Origin: Thermodesulfovibrionia bacterium
GTDB lineage: Bacteria; Nitrospirota; Thermodesulfovibrionia; UBA6902
Length of the DNA stretch: 64,000 bases
Assembly: GCA_030646035.1 (NCBI GenBank)
Contig: JAUSMY010000036.1
Location: 62,001-126,000 of the forward strand
Direction of reading: 5' to 3'
The notes under the pieces: model-generated
Databases searched by the model: none
What the model was told of the DNA's origin: nothing
Seen by the model: the letters and a program-made list of their open reading frames with translations, nothing else
Program-made: the position numbers and the translations under genes
Shown: one piece after another, positions 56,441 through 64,000 of the stretch
Layout: each line of letters opens with the position of its first letter
How positions within the stretch are numbered: the first letter of the stretch is position 1

Positions 56441-57208
56441 ATGATGACAGCTGCGATCATTCAGGCGAGGATGAGTTCCACAAGGCTTCCGGGCAAGGTG
56501 ATGAAACCACTATGCGGAAAGCCGATGCTGTGGCATATAATCACCCGCCTCGGCCATGCAAAACAGCTTGATAAGGTCATCATCGCAACTACGGACAGGG
56601 AAGAAGATAAAGTAATTGCCAAACTTGCGGAAGAGATGGGAGCTGCTTTCTACTGCGGCTCTTTGGATGATGTGCTTGACAGATACTATCAGGCGGCAAA
56701 GAAATTTAATGCTGAGACTATTGTAAGAATTACTGCAGATTGCCCTATGATAGACCCGGAGACCGTTGACAGTATTACAGATCATTTTCTGAAACATGAC
56801 TATGATTATGTGAGCAATACAATTAAACCGACAATGCCTGACGGCCTGGATACAGAGGTCTTCAGTTTCAAGTCTCTTGAAAAGGCGTGGGAAGAAGCAA
56901 GGAAACCTTCTGAGAGGGAACATGTAACTCCATATATTTACAACCATCCTGAAATGTTTAAAATCAGCAATTACGAATATGATGTTGACCTCTCCGGTAT
57001 GCGGTGGGTAGTTGATCAGGAAGAAGATTATAAATTTGTCTCAGAGGTCTACACGAGCTTGTATCGGGACGGGAAGATATTTGATATGCAAAGTGTTATC
57101 AGGTTATTAAAAGAAAACCCCGGACTTCTCGAAATAAACAAGGGAATCGCAAGAAACGAGGGGTATCAAATCTCGATTTTAAAAGATGAAAAAGATACAA
57201 GCACTTAA
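56441..57208 (+). CDS. SpsF-like cytidylyltransferase/nucleotidyltransferase
   Basis: A 255-residue protein of the NeuA/SpsF nucleotidyltransferase fold: IIQARMSSTRLPGKVMKPLCGKPML, DKVIIATTDREED, RITADCPMIDPE and WVVDQEEDYKFV. In nonulosonate loci such SpsF-type enzymes make the CMP-activated sugar (PseF-like role), although some have other substrates. It lies upstream of the PseI/NeuB-like synthase, matching that use. Confidence 0.85.
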   Translation: MMTAAIIQARMSSTRLPGKVMKPLCGKPMLWHIITRLGHAKQLDKVIIATTDREEDKVIAKLAEEMGAAFYCGSLDDVLDRYYQAAKKFNAETIVRITADCPMIDPETVDSITDHFLKHDYDYVSNTIKPTMPDGLDTEVFSFKSLEKAWEEARKPSEREHVTPYIYNHPEMFKISNYEYDVDLSGMRWVVDQEEDYKFVSEVYTSLYRDGKIFDMQSVIRLLKENPGLLEINKGIARNEGYQISILKDEKDTST

Positions 57209-57222
57209 AAGACTAAAGGCAA

Positions 57223-57990
57223 ATGGCGTTTCATTTTAAGGTTGGCCTTAAACTATATTCAACTAACGTTGAGCTGATTCCCGAAGCATCAAGGCTCATG
57301 AAAGAGGGGTTATATGACTATGTGGAACTGTACGTTATCCCCGGCTCATATATGCAGACAATAAATAACTGGGAAACCCTTGATATTTCTTTTGTGATAC
57401 ATACTCCTCATTCATTTCATGATGTAAACTTTGCGCAGGCTGATAAATGGCAAACCAATCAGCGTAATTTTATTGAAGTACAAAAGTTTGCAGACTCACT
57501 TTCTGCAGGAATAATAATCGTTCATGGCGGCAATAATGGTTCCTTTGATGAAACACTTAAACAGCTTGCCCGGCTTGATGAGAAGAGGATAGCCCTTGAG
57601 AATAAACCCTGTATGGGAATTAATGGCGAGATATGCGTAGGGGGCACTCCGGAAGAATTCCAGAAGGCCTTTGATTCCGGCGTTATAAAGCAGACAGTGC
57701 TGGACTTCGGGCACGCTGTCTGTGCAGCTAATTTTCTCCAGATGGCCCCACTCGATTTAATTAAAAAATTTGCAGGATTTAACCCGAAGGTTTTCCATTT
57801 ATCAGATGGTGATGCATTATCTGAAAAGGATACTCATTATAATCTGGGCAAGGGCAGTATGAATATCGCCGGATTTCTGTCAACTGTTCCTGAAGGGGGG
57901 CTTTTAACAATTGAAACCCCTCGCAGAGAGACGGAAGGTTTAAAGGATTTCATGGAAGATGTAGTTTATCTGAATAAACTGATTAATTAA
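57223..57990 (+). CDS. Xylose isomerase-like TIM-barrel protein
   Basis: A 255-residue protein of the sugar phosphate isomerase/AP endonuclease 2 superfamily. VIHTPHSFH, IIVHGGNNG, IALENKP and FHLSDGD supply the usual metal-binding His/Glu/Asp set. The substrate is unknown. Its position just before the NeuB-type synthase suggests an epimerase or isomerase of a pathway intermediate. Confidence 0.75.
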   Translation: MAFHFKVGLKLYSTNVELIPEASRLMKEGLYDYVELYVIPGSYMQTINNWETLDISFVIHTPHSFHDVNFAQADKWQTNQRNFIEVQKFADSLSAGIIIVHGGNNGSFDETLKQLARLDEKRIALENKPCMGINGEICVGGTPEEFQKAFDSGVIKQTVLDFGHAVCAANFLQMAPLDLIKKFAGFNPKVFHLSDGDALSEKDTHYNLGKGSMNIAGFLSTVPEGGLLTIETPRRETEGLKDFMEDVVYLNKLIN

Positions 57991-58007
57991 AATGACGGAG
58001 GAAACGC

Positions 58008-59072
58008 GTGACAAAAGAGATCAGAGTAAATAATAAAACCATAGGACAGGGCAGGCCATGCTTTGTGATAGCAGAGGCCGGGTCGAATCATAACGGCTCA
58101 ATAGAGCAGGCAAAAAGGATGATAGATGTAGCAGTTGATGCAGGAGCTGATGCAGTTAAATTTCAGGTTTTTCGAGCCAAAACCATGTATCCCAATAAAA
58201 AAATAGAGGTCAAATATCTAAAAAATATGGGGATCAAGGATGACCTCTACAATATAATCAAAAGGATGGAAGTGCCGTATGAATGGGTGGAGGTACTTTA
58301 TAATTACTCAAACTCAAAAGGCATTATATTTATGGCATCTCCTTTTGACAAAGAGGCGGTTCGCATTTTAGACCCTTATGTATCTATTTTTAAGATCGCC
58401 TCTTATGAAGCCATGTATGGGGACCTTATCGATGCAGTCAAGGCTACCGGCAAACCTCTTTTCATATCTGTTGGAGGTTGTTCTGAAAAAGAGATTGATC
58501 TGATCGTTAAAAAATCGTTGAATGATTATCTTGATAACACAGTGCTTTTACACTGTATTGCCAAATACCCCACCCCTCTGAACCAGGTCAATTTAAATGT
58601 TATTCCCCATTTAGCGCAGAAATATTCAATAAAGGTCGGTTTTTCAGACCATACGGAACATCCATTAATCGCGCCTATGGGTGCAGTAGCGTTAGGGGCG
58701 GTTGTCATAGAGAAGCATTATACCTTAAGCAAAAATCTGCCTGGGCCTGATCACGCTTTTGCTTTAGAACCTGATGAATTAAAAAATATGATTAGCTCAA
58801 TACGTATGGTCCAGCAAGCATTAAAGGGGCAGAGCAAGAAAAAGGTTTTACAGAAATGCGAAAAAGAACTTTATTACTATAAGCGCTGCTTTTATTTTAA
58901 AAAAGACTTGCCTAAAGGTCACAAAATCAATAAGAAAGATCTTAAAATATTGCGTAATACAGGGAGCGAGTGTAATTATTTCAATCCATTGGAGTTGGAT
59001 ATGGTCTTAGGGAAGAGACTGAAAAAAAATATAGGGGCAGATGAAATTGTAGTTAAGGAGGATTTGCAATGA
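58008..59072 (+). CDS. PseI/NeuB-family nonulosonic acid synthase
   Basis: Condenses a 6-deoxy-N-acetylhexosamine with phosphoenolpyruvate to a nine-carbon acid. The 354-residue protein has the NeuB barrel (AEAGSNHNGSIEQAKRMIDVAVDAGADAVKFQVF) and a C-terminal SAF (antifreeze-like) domain (RCFYFKKDLPKGHKINKKDL). The pairing with PseB and PseC points to pseudaminic-type acid, but a NeuB/LegI-type acid cannot be excluded. GTG start after GGAGG. Confidence 0.9.
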   Translation: MTKEIRVNNKTIGQGRPCFVIAEAGSNHNGSIEQAKRMIDVAVDAGADAVKFQVFRAKTMYPNKKIEVKYLKNMGIKDDLYNIIKRMEVPYEWVEVLYNYSNSKGIIFMASPFDKEAVRILDPYVSIFKIASYEAMYGDLIDAVKATGKPLFISVGGCSEKEIDLIVKKSLNDYLDNTVLLHCIAKYPTPLNQVNLNVIPHLAQKYSIKVGFSDHTEHPLIAPMGAVALGAVVIEKHYTLSKNLPGPDHAFALEPDELKNMISSIRMVQQALKGQSKKKVLQKCEKELYYYKRCFYFKKDLPKGHKINKKDLKILRNTGSECNYFNPLELDMVLGKRLKKNIGADEIVVKEDLQ

Positions 59073-59929
59073 GCGCTGAATGCCAGGGAGAAGTACTGAT
59101 GAACAAAGAAGAGCGCCAGCTGATCTCTTGCAATAAATGCGGATTTATCCATGTGATCCCTTCATATACAGAAAGAGAGTTGGAAGAGTTCTATGAAAAT
59201 TATTACGCTGAGAGCACACCCAGTTATTTATGGTTTGAAAAGGTTTATAACATTAAGAAGTGGAAAGATACCGGAAGAATTCTTGATATCGGATGCTGGG
59301 AGGGCAAGCAGCTTGAATTTTTCATAAAAGAAGGATGGGAGTGTGTCGGGACGGAACTGAATAAAAATGCAGCCTCAGTCGCAGCTTCCAAAGGGATTGA
59401 AGTGCACCAGATCTCTATCAGGGAGTTCTTTGAAAAGTTTGCTGATAGAAAATGGGATGTTATAAATATCTCTTATATATTAGAGCATATCCCTGACCCT
59501 GCGGATTTTTTAAAAAAAATAAAGAACAACCTGAACAAGGATGGAATGGTAATTATTGAAGTCCCAAACGAGTTCAACCCTCTTCAGATGGCGTATTTAA
59601 AAGAACACCAGCACGAACCTTACTGGGTAGCTCTTCCTGACCATTTGAATTATTTCAATAAGGAAGGCCTTGAAAATCTCATGGAACGTGCCGGCTTTAA
59701 TGTGATTCATGGTGAATCGTCCTTTCCGCTTGAGATGTTTTTATTAATGGGTGATAACTATCTTGAAGACAGCTTGGTCGGAAAACACAGCTTTGGAAAG
59801 GTTGTTGAAATGGAGAGGATTTTACGTAATTATAATCCTGAGTTGCTTTCAAGTATTTACTCTTCACTCTTCAAGGTCGGAATCGGCAGAAGTATCATCC
59901 TTTATGCTTCACTCAAGATTAAAGAATGA
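59069..59929 (+). CDS. SAM-dependent methyltransferase with N-terminal zinc-ribbon-like segment
   Basis: A 286-residue class I methyltransferase with glycine motif ILDIGCWEGKQLEFF and an ISYILEHIPDPADF block. A short N-terminal CNKC pair (residues about 27-30) precedes it. It probably O- or N-methylates a sugar in the glycan. Overlapping ends with both neighbours show tight coupling. Confidence 0.85.
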   Translation: MSAECQGEVLMNKEERQLISCNKCGFIHVIPSYTERELEEFYENYYAESTPSYLWFEKVYNIKKWKDTGRILDIGCWEGKQLEFFIKEGWECVGTELNKNAASVAASKGIEVHQISIREFFEKFADRKWDVINISYILEHIPDPADFLKKIKNNLNKDGMVIIEVPNEFNPLQMAYLKEHQHEPYWVALPDHLNYFNKEGLENLMERAGFNVIHGESSFPLEMFLLMGDNYLEDSLVGKHSFGKVVEMERILRNYNPELLSSIYSSLFKVGIGRSIILYASLKIKE

Positions 59930-60624
59930 GAATCTGCCTTTTTGCTGATATTCACGGCAACGGCCCTGCTTTCAGGAGCGCTTACCCCATGCTTATTTCA
60001 GAAAAAGCTGACCTGAATATTTTTCTCGGCGACTTATGCGGATATTATTTTGACCAGAGTGAGATATTTGAAATGCTCAAAGATATTCCAAACCTGATCT
60101 CAATCAAAGGGAATCATGATCAGGTTTTTTTGAAAATTGTAAATGGTGAAGAGGACTGCCGACGCGATTATTTAAAGAGGTATGGCAGATCAATGGAAAA
60201 TCTTCTATATGAGAATAATTCAGCTCTTATTCAATGGCTTTCGGATCTGCCGGAAACATTTTTAAGTGCTGATCCTGATATCGCGGGATATCATGGAAGC
60301 CCGCAGAATAATATGGATGGATATGTGTATCCGGATTCGCCTCTTGATGCATTTCAGTATTATATGTCTTCTGTCTTTATTCTCGGGCATACTCATTACC
60401 CTATGGTAAGAAGCATTGGAGCGAAGCTGCTGATAAATCCAGGCTCACTCGGACAGCCCAGGCAAGGCGGGTGGCCGTCATATGCGGTATTTAACTACCG
60501 CTCAAAAGAAGTTATGTTCAAAGACGTTGTTTATGACAGGGCGGAGCTGATTAAAAGCATTGATGATGCCGGTGACAATAATCCATATCTAAGGCAGGTT
60601 CTTGCAAGACATGACAATGCATAA
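59926..60624 (+). CDS. Calcineurin-like metallophosphoesterase (YfcE-like)
   Basis: A 232-residue phosphoesterase with the metal-ligand blocks FADIHGN, LGDLCGY, KGNHD, YHGSP and GHTHYP in order. It could remove a phosphate from a sugar intermediate (for example a nonulosonic acid 9-phosphate) or act on small molecules. The cluster context supports the first idea but does not prove it. Its end overlaps the following gene by 14 bases. Confidence 0.85.
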   Translation: MRICLFADIHGNGPAFRSAYPMLISEKADLNIFLGDLCGYYFDQSEIFEMLKDIPNLISIKGNHDQVFLKIVNGEEDCRRDYLKRYGRSMENLLYENNSALIQWLSDLPETFLSADPDIAGYHGSPQNNMDGYVYPDSPLDAFQYYMSSVFILGHTHYPMVRSIGAKLLINPGSLGQPRQGGWPSYAVFNYRSKEVMFKDVVYDRAELIKSIDDAGDNNPYLRQVLARHDNA

Positions 60625-61588
60625 AACAATTATTCTTGTTTCAGCAGTTTGCGGAGATATCGGCTGCTCAGCAGTCAGGGCATTACGAGATTCGGTTGAT
60701 AAGATTATCGGTTGCGATATTCAATCGAATTCTCCTGTTATTGATCTTATTGACAGATTCTATGTATCTCCCCCGGCTCTGGACAGAGACAATTATATTA
60801 ATTTCCTTAAGAAGGTTTTTCAGAAAGACAGTATAGGATTTTTTCTTCCGATATCTGAGTACGAGATTGATGTTTTGAATACAAGAAGGGAGGAATTGGA
60901 GTCCACAGGCGTACGCCTTTTACTCAACAATAAAGAGGTCCTTAATAACTTCCTTGATAAATTAAAAACAGCCCAGTACCTTAATAACATCGGGATAACG
61001 GCTCCAAAAACATCTTTATTATGCAGTTACGATGGGAGCTTTGGGTTCCCTGTAATTGTGAAGGCCAGAAAAGGGAGCGGAAGCAAAAGGCTGTGGACAG
61101 CAGACAATTCTACAGACCTTGAATATATAAAGACCAAAGATGATGGCGGGCTGATAGCTCAGGAGATGATAGGTTCTGCAGAGGAAGAATATACTACAGG
61201 TGTTTTTTCTGATGGCCAGGCTGTCTCTGCTATTACCTTCAGGAGGAGGCTTGGTTTTGGCGGATTATCTGTTGAGGCGGTGCTTGAAGATATTCCCTTT
61301 CTTGATAATATCGCAAGGAAGATAAGTAAAGAGACCGGACTGACAGGAAGCATAAATATTCAGTCAAGGCGCGCCGGTGATATTTTTATCCCTTACGAAA
61401 TAAATCCGAGATTATCAAGCACCCTGCTTTTCAGAAAGAAGTTTGGATTTGATGATGCCGTGTGGTGGCTGGATGCCCTTATGGGCAAAAAACACTCATA
61501 TAAAATGAAGTACAAGTCCGGGATAGCTAAAAGGTCTTTAACAGAGTGCTATTTTGACCTTCAGGATATTGTGAATGAAGATAGATAA
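60611..61588 (+). CDS. ATP-grasp ligase
   Basis: A 325-residue ATP-grasp fold protein. Visible elements are VSAVCGDIGCSAVRA, the lysine in FPVIVKARKGSGSKR (ATP binding), IAQEMI and YEINPRLSS, which carries the metal ligands. Members join a carboxylate to an amine or thiol; here it may add an amino acid to a sugar. Three starts are possible (60602 TTG, 60611 ATG, 60617 ATG), and 60611 is chosen. Confidence 0.8.
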   Translation: MTMHKTIILVSAVCGDIGCSAVRALRDSVDKIIGCDIQSNSPVIDLIDRFYVSPPALDRDNYINFLKKVFQKDSIGFFLPISEYEIDVLNTRREELESTGVRLLLNNKEVLNNFLDKLKTAQYLNNIGITAPKTSLLCSYDGSFGFPVIVKARKGSGSKRLWTADNSTDLEYIKTKDDGGLIAQEMIGSAEEEYTTGVFSDGQAVSAITFRRRLGFGGLSVEAVLEDIPFLDNIARKISKETGLTGSINIQSRRAGDIFIPYEINPRLSSTLLFRKKFGFDDAVWWLDALMGKKHSYKMKYKSGIAKRSLTECYFDLQDIVNEDR

Positions 61589-62147
61589 AGGCGCGATCCT
61601 GCTGGAAGACGAAAAGATATTCCTGCGAGTGCTTACAATTGAGGATATTACTGAGGATTATATTAATGGTTTAAATGACGATGAAGTCAACAGATACCTT
61701 GTAAATGTCCGCATCAATGCCCAGACGAGGGAATCTGTGGAGGGATTTATTCGTACGAACACAAATGAGCCTTCAAGTGTTTTTCTGGGTATTTTTATCA
61801 AGGATGAAGTGGATTCTTTTATTGGTACCCTGCGTATCTCAGGTATAGATCTTTTCCACTACCTGGCATCTGTCGGGATATGCATATTTGATAAACGGTC
61901 ATGGAAGAAGGGTTATGCTGTGCGATCTCTGGGAATGGTTAAGGAATATCTCTTTAATTCATTAGGCCTTCATTATATTGAAGCCGGGGTCTACTCAGAA
62001 AATATCAGCAGTTTAAAGCTCTTTAAAAGTGCAGGATTTACAGAATCCCACAGATTAAAGGATAAGTTCAGGCACATCAACAGTTTTGAGGAAGTGATAA
62101 TATTTAAGGCATTAAACCCATCGTTTGACAATTCTCTTCTGAAGTAA
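61575..62147 (+). CDS. GNAT-family N-acetyltransferase (PseH-like candidate)
   Basis: A 190-residue RimJ/RimL-type acetyltransferase: LRVLTIEDITEDYINGLND, an acetyl-CoA region (KRSWKKGYAVRSLGMVKEYLF) and YSENISSLKLFKSAGF. PseH is a GNAT enzyme that acetylates the 4-amino sugar made by PseC, so this gene is the candidate for that step. Its ATG overlaps the ATP-grasp gene. Confidence 0.82.
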   Translation: MKIDKGAILLEDEKIFLRVLTIEDITEDYINGLNDDEVNRYLVNVRINAQTRESVEGFIRTNTNEPSSVFLGIFIKDEVDSFIGTLRISGIDLFHYLASVGICIFDKRSWKKGYAVRSLGMVKEYLFNSLGLHYIEAGVYSENISSLKLFKSAGFTESHRLKDKFRHINSFEEVIIFKALNPSFDNSLLK

Positions 62148-62167
62148 CATATTCTGTCTTGAAAAAA

Positions 62168-64000
62168 ATGAATAAACTTATTGCAGTATTTGACTCTCCT
62201 GCTGTGGGGGATATCTGTTTAATTAAAAAATATCTCAGGCAAGGGTTTGAGGTTTTTGTTGTGGAACCTTTTCATGCATATCATCATCAAAAAACGCTTA
62301 CTTTTTTCCCGCCTCCGCTTCCTGAAGAGGTATTGATTCTTCTTAAAAACGGGGAAGTCAAGTTGCTGAAAGCAGATTTGCTGAATTCTCGCGATATAAG
62401 CTTGCGGGCGGCTGATAAAGCGGTGCAGGTAATAGAGCCGGTTTATGAGGTCTATAGAAGAGAGTACCAAAAGCTTTTTCAATTTGTTTCCGATACATTG
62501 AAATCATCCTCTGCTGAGAATGCATTCAAGAAGAATCTATGTAATAAATTGGCAGAATTTTACTCAGTAAATATTCTTCTTGCAAGAATTGAGGATTGTC
62601 TGGAATCCGAATCCATACATGTCTTTCCTGATACAAATATCGGTCAGTACTTGTATTTGAAGTCGCTTGTTACAAGGTGCAGGCAGGACTTGGCCGAGCA
62701 TAGAAATATACGATTTCCGTTTAGAATGCGCGCAAGAAGTTACATTGAAAATTTTAAGCATAATATAGTTGCGCTCACTATGTTGTCAGCTCAAACAGCT
62801 GCCAGCGGCCTTTTTGCGTTTTTTACGAGCAAAAGGCGAACTGAGAGAAAGAGCTATACTTATTGCGTTTCAATAATTGCACCAAACCGGCAGTTAAGAG
62901 GTAATCAGCGCGGGCCGGATTTTATTATTGATGGTGATAAGATCCAGGCAAAGGATGTTGTTTATCTTCCCATGGTGAAACTGGACTCAAGGCAGAAAGA
63001 ATTACTGAAGAAGACAAAAGGCGATGTCTATTATCCGCCGGATAGAGGGCGTTTTTTTTCAAATTTCACAGAATGGAGCAGGCTTCTCAGGCTGGTAACA
63101 GGCGGAGTTTTTTCTCAGAAATGCGAAGAGACCAAAGCAGCCAGCAATATATTTTTTAATTATTTTGCCTGGACCGCAGTTATGAGAGGTCTCAGTTTCA
63201 AACATTTTATCACACATAGTGACTTCAGCTTGAATCATATTGGCCGCAACATAGCTATTGATCAGGCCGGCGCCCAAACATGGTATTTTACTGATTCAAT
63301 GAACTTTGGGAACAACTTCAGTGAAGATAAGGACGGCTATGGCATGCGGCACCCTTTCTGGTCTTACCTCACATATGACCATTTTGTTACCTGGGATAAA
63401 TTATTGGAAGAATATTTCAGGTCACATCCCGGGTCTTTTAAAAAAATCCATGTTGCAGGGTGTCTCTGGAGCGGCCATATAAAGGCAATAAGCAAAAAGG
63501 ATGTCTTTTGCGGAGAGCTTTATCTGATAAACCTTGATAACACATTTATTGTAAGTGCGTTTGACTCGACATACTCAAGAAACGGCATAACATCATATGC
63601 TGAAGGGATTGCTTTTGCAGAGCATCTCTTGCAATTAGCAGATGAATGTTCTGATATTCACATCTATTTGAAGGAGAAAAAAGACCGCTCTATACATGGA
63701 AGGCTGGATCCGGTCTTAGGTCCAAGACTTCTGGATCTATATAATAAAATGGATACTCATGCAAGGATAACTATCTGCTCTAATGATGTAGATGCATCCA
63801 GGCTGATATCTGCATCAGACATGACGATATCTTTTCCGTTCACTTCAACAACTTTTGAAGCACTGAGCGCTGACAGGCCCGCATTGTGGCATGATCCAAA
63901 AGGATATTATATTAATACTCCCTATGCCAAAAATGGCGGAGTTACCACACACAGATATGAAGCACTGAAGGAAAAGGTTCTGGATATAATAAATACCAAA
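62168..64000 (+). CDS. PFTS-motif polysaccharide biosynthesis protein (partial)
   Basis: An open frame of 611 codons starting at ATG 62168 that runs off the window end without a stop, so the gene is truncated by the window. The start MNKLIAVFDSPAVGD looks like a nucleotide- or sugar-binding edge. Near the end, DMTISFPFTSTTFEALSAD carries the PFTS motif of a surface carbohydrate biosynthesis family related to glycosyltransferases of the GT-B kind, followed by GGV-THRYEAL. It probably finishes the glycan transferring step; the acceptor is unknown. Confidence 0.8.
   Translation, partial: MNKLIAVFDSPAVGDICLIKKYLRQGFEVFVVEPFHAYHHQKTLTFFPPPLPEEVLILLKNGEVKLLKADLLNSRDISLRAADKAVQVIEPVYEVYRREYQKLFQFVSDTLKSSSAENAFKKNLCNKLAEFYSVNILLARIEDCLESESIHVFPDTNIGQYLYLKSLVTRCRQDLAEHRNIRFPFRMRARSYIENFKHNIVALTMLSAQTAASGLFAFFTSKRRTERKSYTYCVSIIAPNRQLRGNQRGPDFIIDGDKIQAKDVVYLPMVKLDSRQKELLKKTKGDVYYPPDRGRFFSNFTEWSRLLRLVTGGVFSQKCEETKAASNIFFNYFAWTAVMRGLSFKHFITHSDFSLNHIGRNIAIDQAGAQTWYFTDSMNFGNNFSEDKDGYGMRHPFWSYLTYDHFVTWDKLLEEYFRSHPGSFKKIHVAGCLWSGHIKAISKKDVFCGELYLINLDNTFIVSAFDSTYSRNGITSYAEGIAFAEHLLQLADECSDIHIYLKEKKDRSIHGRLDPVLGPRLLDLYNKMDTHARITICSNDVDASRLISASDMTISFPFTSTTFEALSADRPALWHDPKGYYINTPYAKNGGVTTHRYEALKEKVLDIINTK

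Overview
The window reads as a chromosome segment of a Gram-negative bacterium with multihaem cytochromes and microaerobic respiration. Supporting features are a TolC-type outer membrane factor, a cbb3 oxidase operon, Tat-exported iron-sulfur proteins, LL-diaminopimelate aminotransferase, selenocysteine decoding and a surface-polysaccharide locus. This gene mix recalls Nitrospirota or Desulfobacterota-like lineages, but no 16S rRNA or other decisive marker is present, so the assignment is only an inference. Coding density is high, many genes overlap by 1-20 bases, and TTG/GTG starts are common.

Region 1 (1-9.2 kb) is a cbb3 cytochrome oxidase operon: ccoN, a ccoO carrying an extra CcoP-type haem domain, a detached CcoP N-terminal membrane segment, a peroxiredoxin whose peroxidatic cysteine codon is TGA followed by a SECIS-like hairpin, two very small membrane proteins, then ccoG, ccoH, a DsbD_2/TauE-like membrane protein, ccoI and ccoS. 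It ends with a membrane-anchored PLD-like protein. A pair of inverted REP-like hairpins precedes the operon.

Region 2 (9.2-35.9 kb) is mostly housekeeping: a YkgJ-type protein, bioA, an HtrA protease, a PIN/TRAM protein, ispD-ispF, a TlpA-like thioredoxin, a QueG-like iron-sulfur protein, an FAD oxidoreductase with a membrane partner, pgi, proB-obg-rpmA-rplU on the minus strand, a lipoprotein esterase, ychF-hemL, a split MacAB-TolC-type efflux operon, two metallopeptidases, serS and tRNA-Ser(TGA).

Region 3 (35.9-41.1 kb) is a redox region: a tetrahaem c554-like cytochrome, a redoxin-TPR protein lacking CXXC, and a divergent operon for a quinone-linked complex (small Tat protein, four-cluster ferredoxin subunit, NrfD membrane subunit, tetrahaem cytochrome). 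Region 4 (41.2-44.3 kb) holds a release-factor-like protein, a TauE/SafE permease and a small accessory patch: a higBA toxin-antitoxin pair, a decayed IS256-type transposase end and an AT-rich orphan membrane gene.

Region 5 (44.3-48.1 kb) carries dapL, folK, hisH (with an in-frame 7-bp tandem repeat) and a two-gene arginine-to-putrescine route (pyruvoyl arginine decarboxylase and agmatinase). Region 6 (48.2-64 kb) is a surface glycan locus. It starts with a polyprenyl glycosylphosphotransferase, a winged-helix regulator with a promoter-overlapping palindrome and a NusG/RfaH-like factor, followed by an ops-like leader. After that comes a nonulosonic acid type pathway: pseB, an SDR-PseC fusion, a class III aminotransferase, an aldo/keto reductase, an SpsF-like cytidylyltransferase, a TIM-barrel isomerase, a PseI/NeuB synthase, a methyltransferase, a phosphoesterase, an ATP-grasp ligase, a GNAT acetyltransferase and a PFTS-motif protein cut by the window end.

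The strongest unusual signals are the selenocysteine peroxiredoxin embedded in the cbb3 operon and the non-canonical nonulosonate locus with its fused SDR-aminotransferase.
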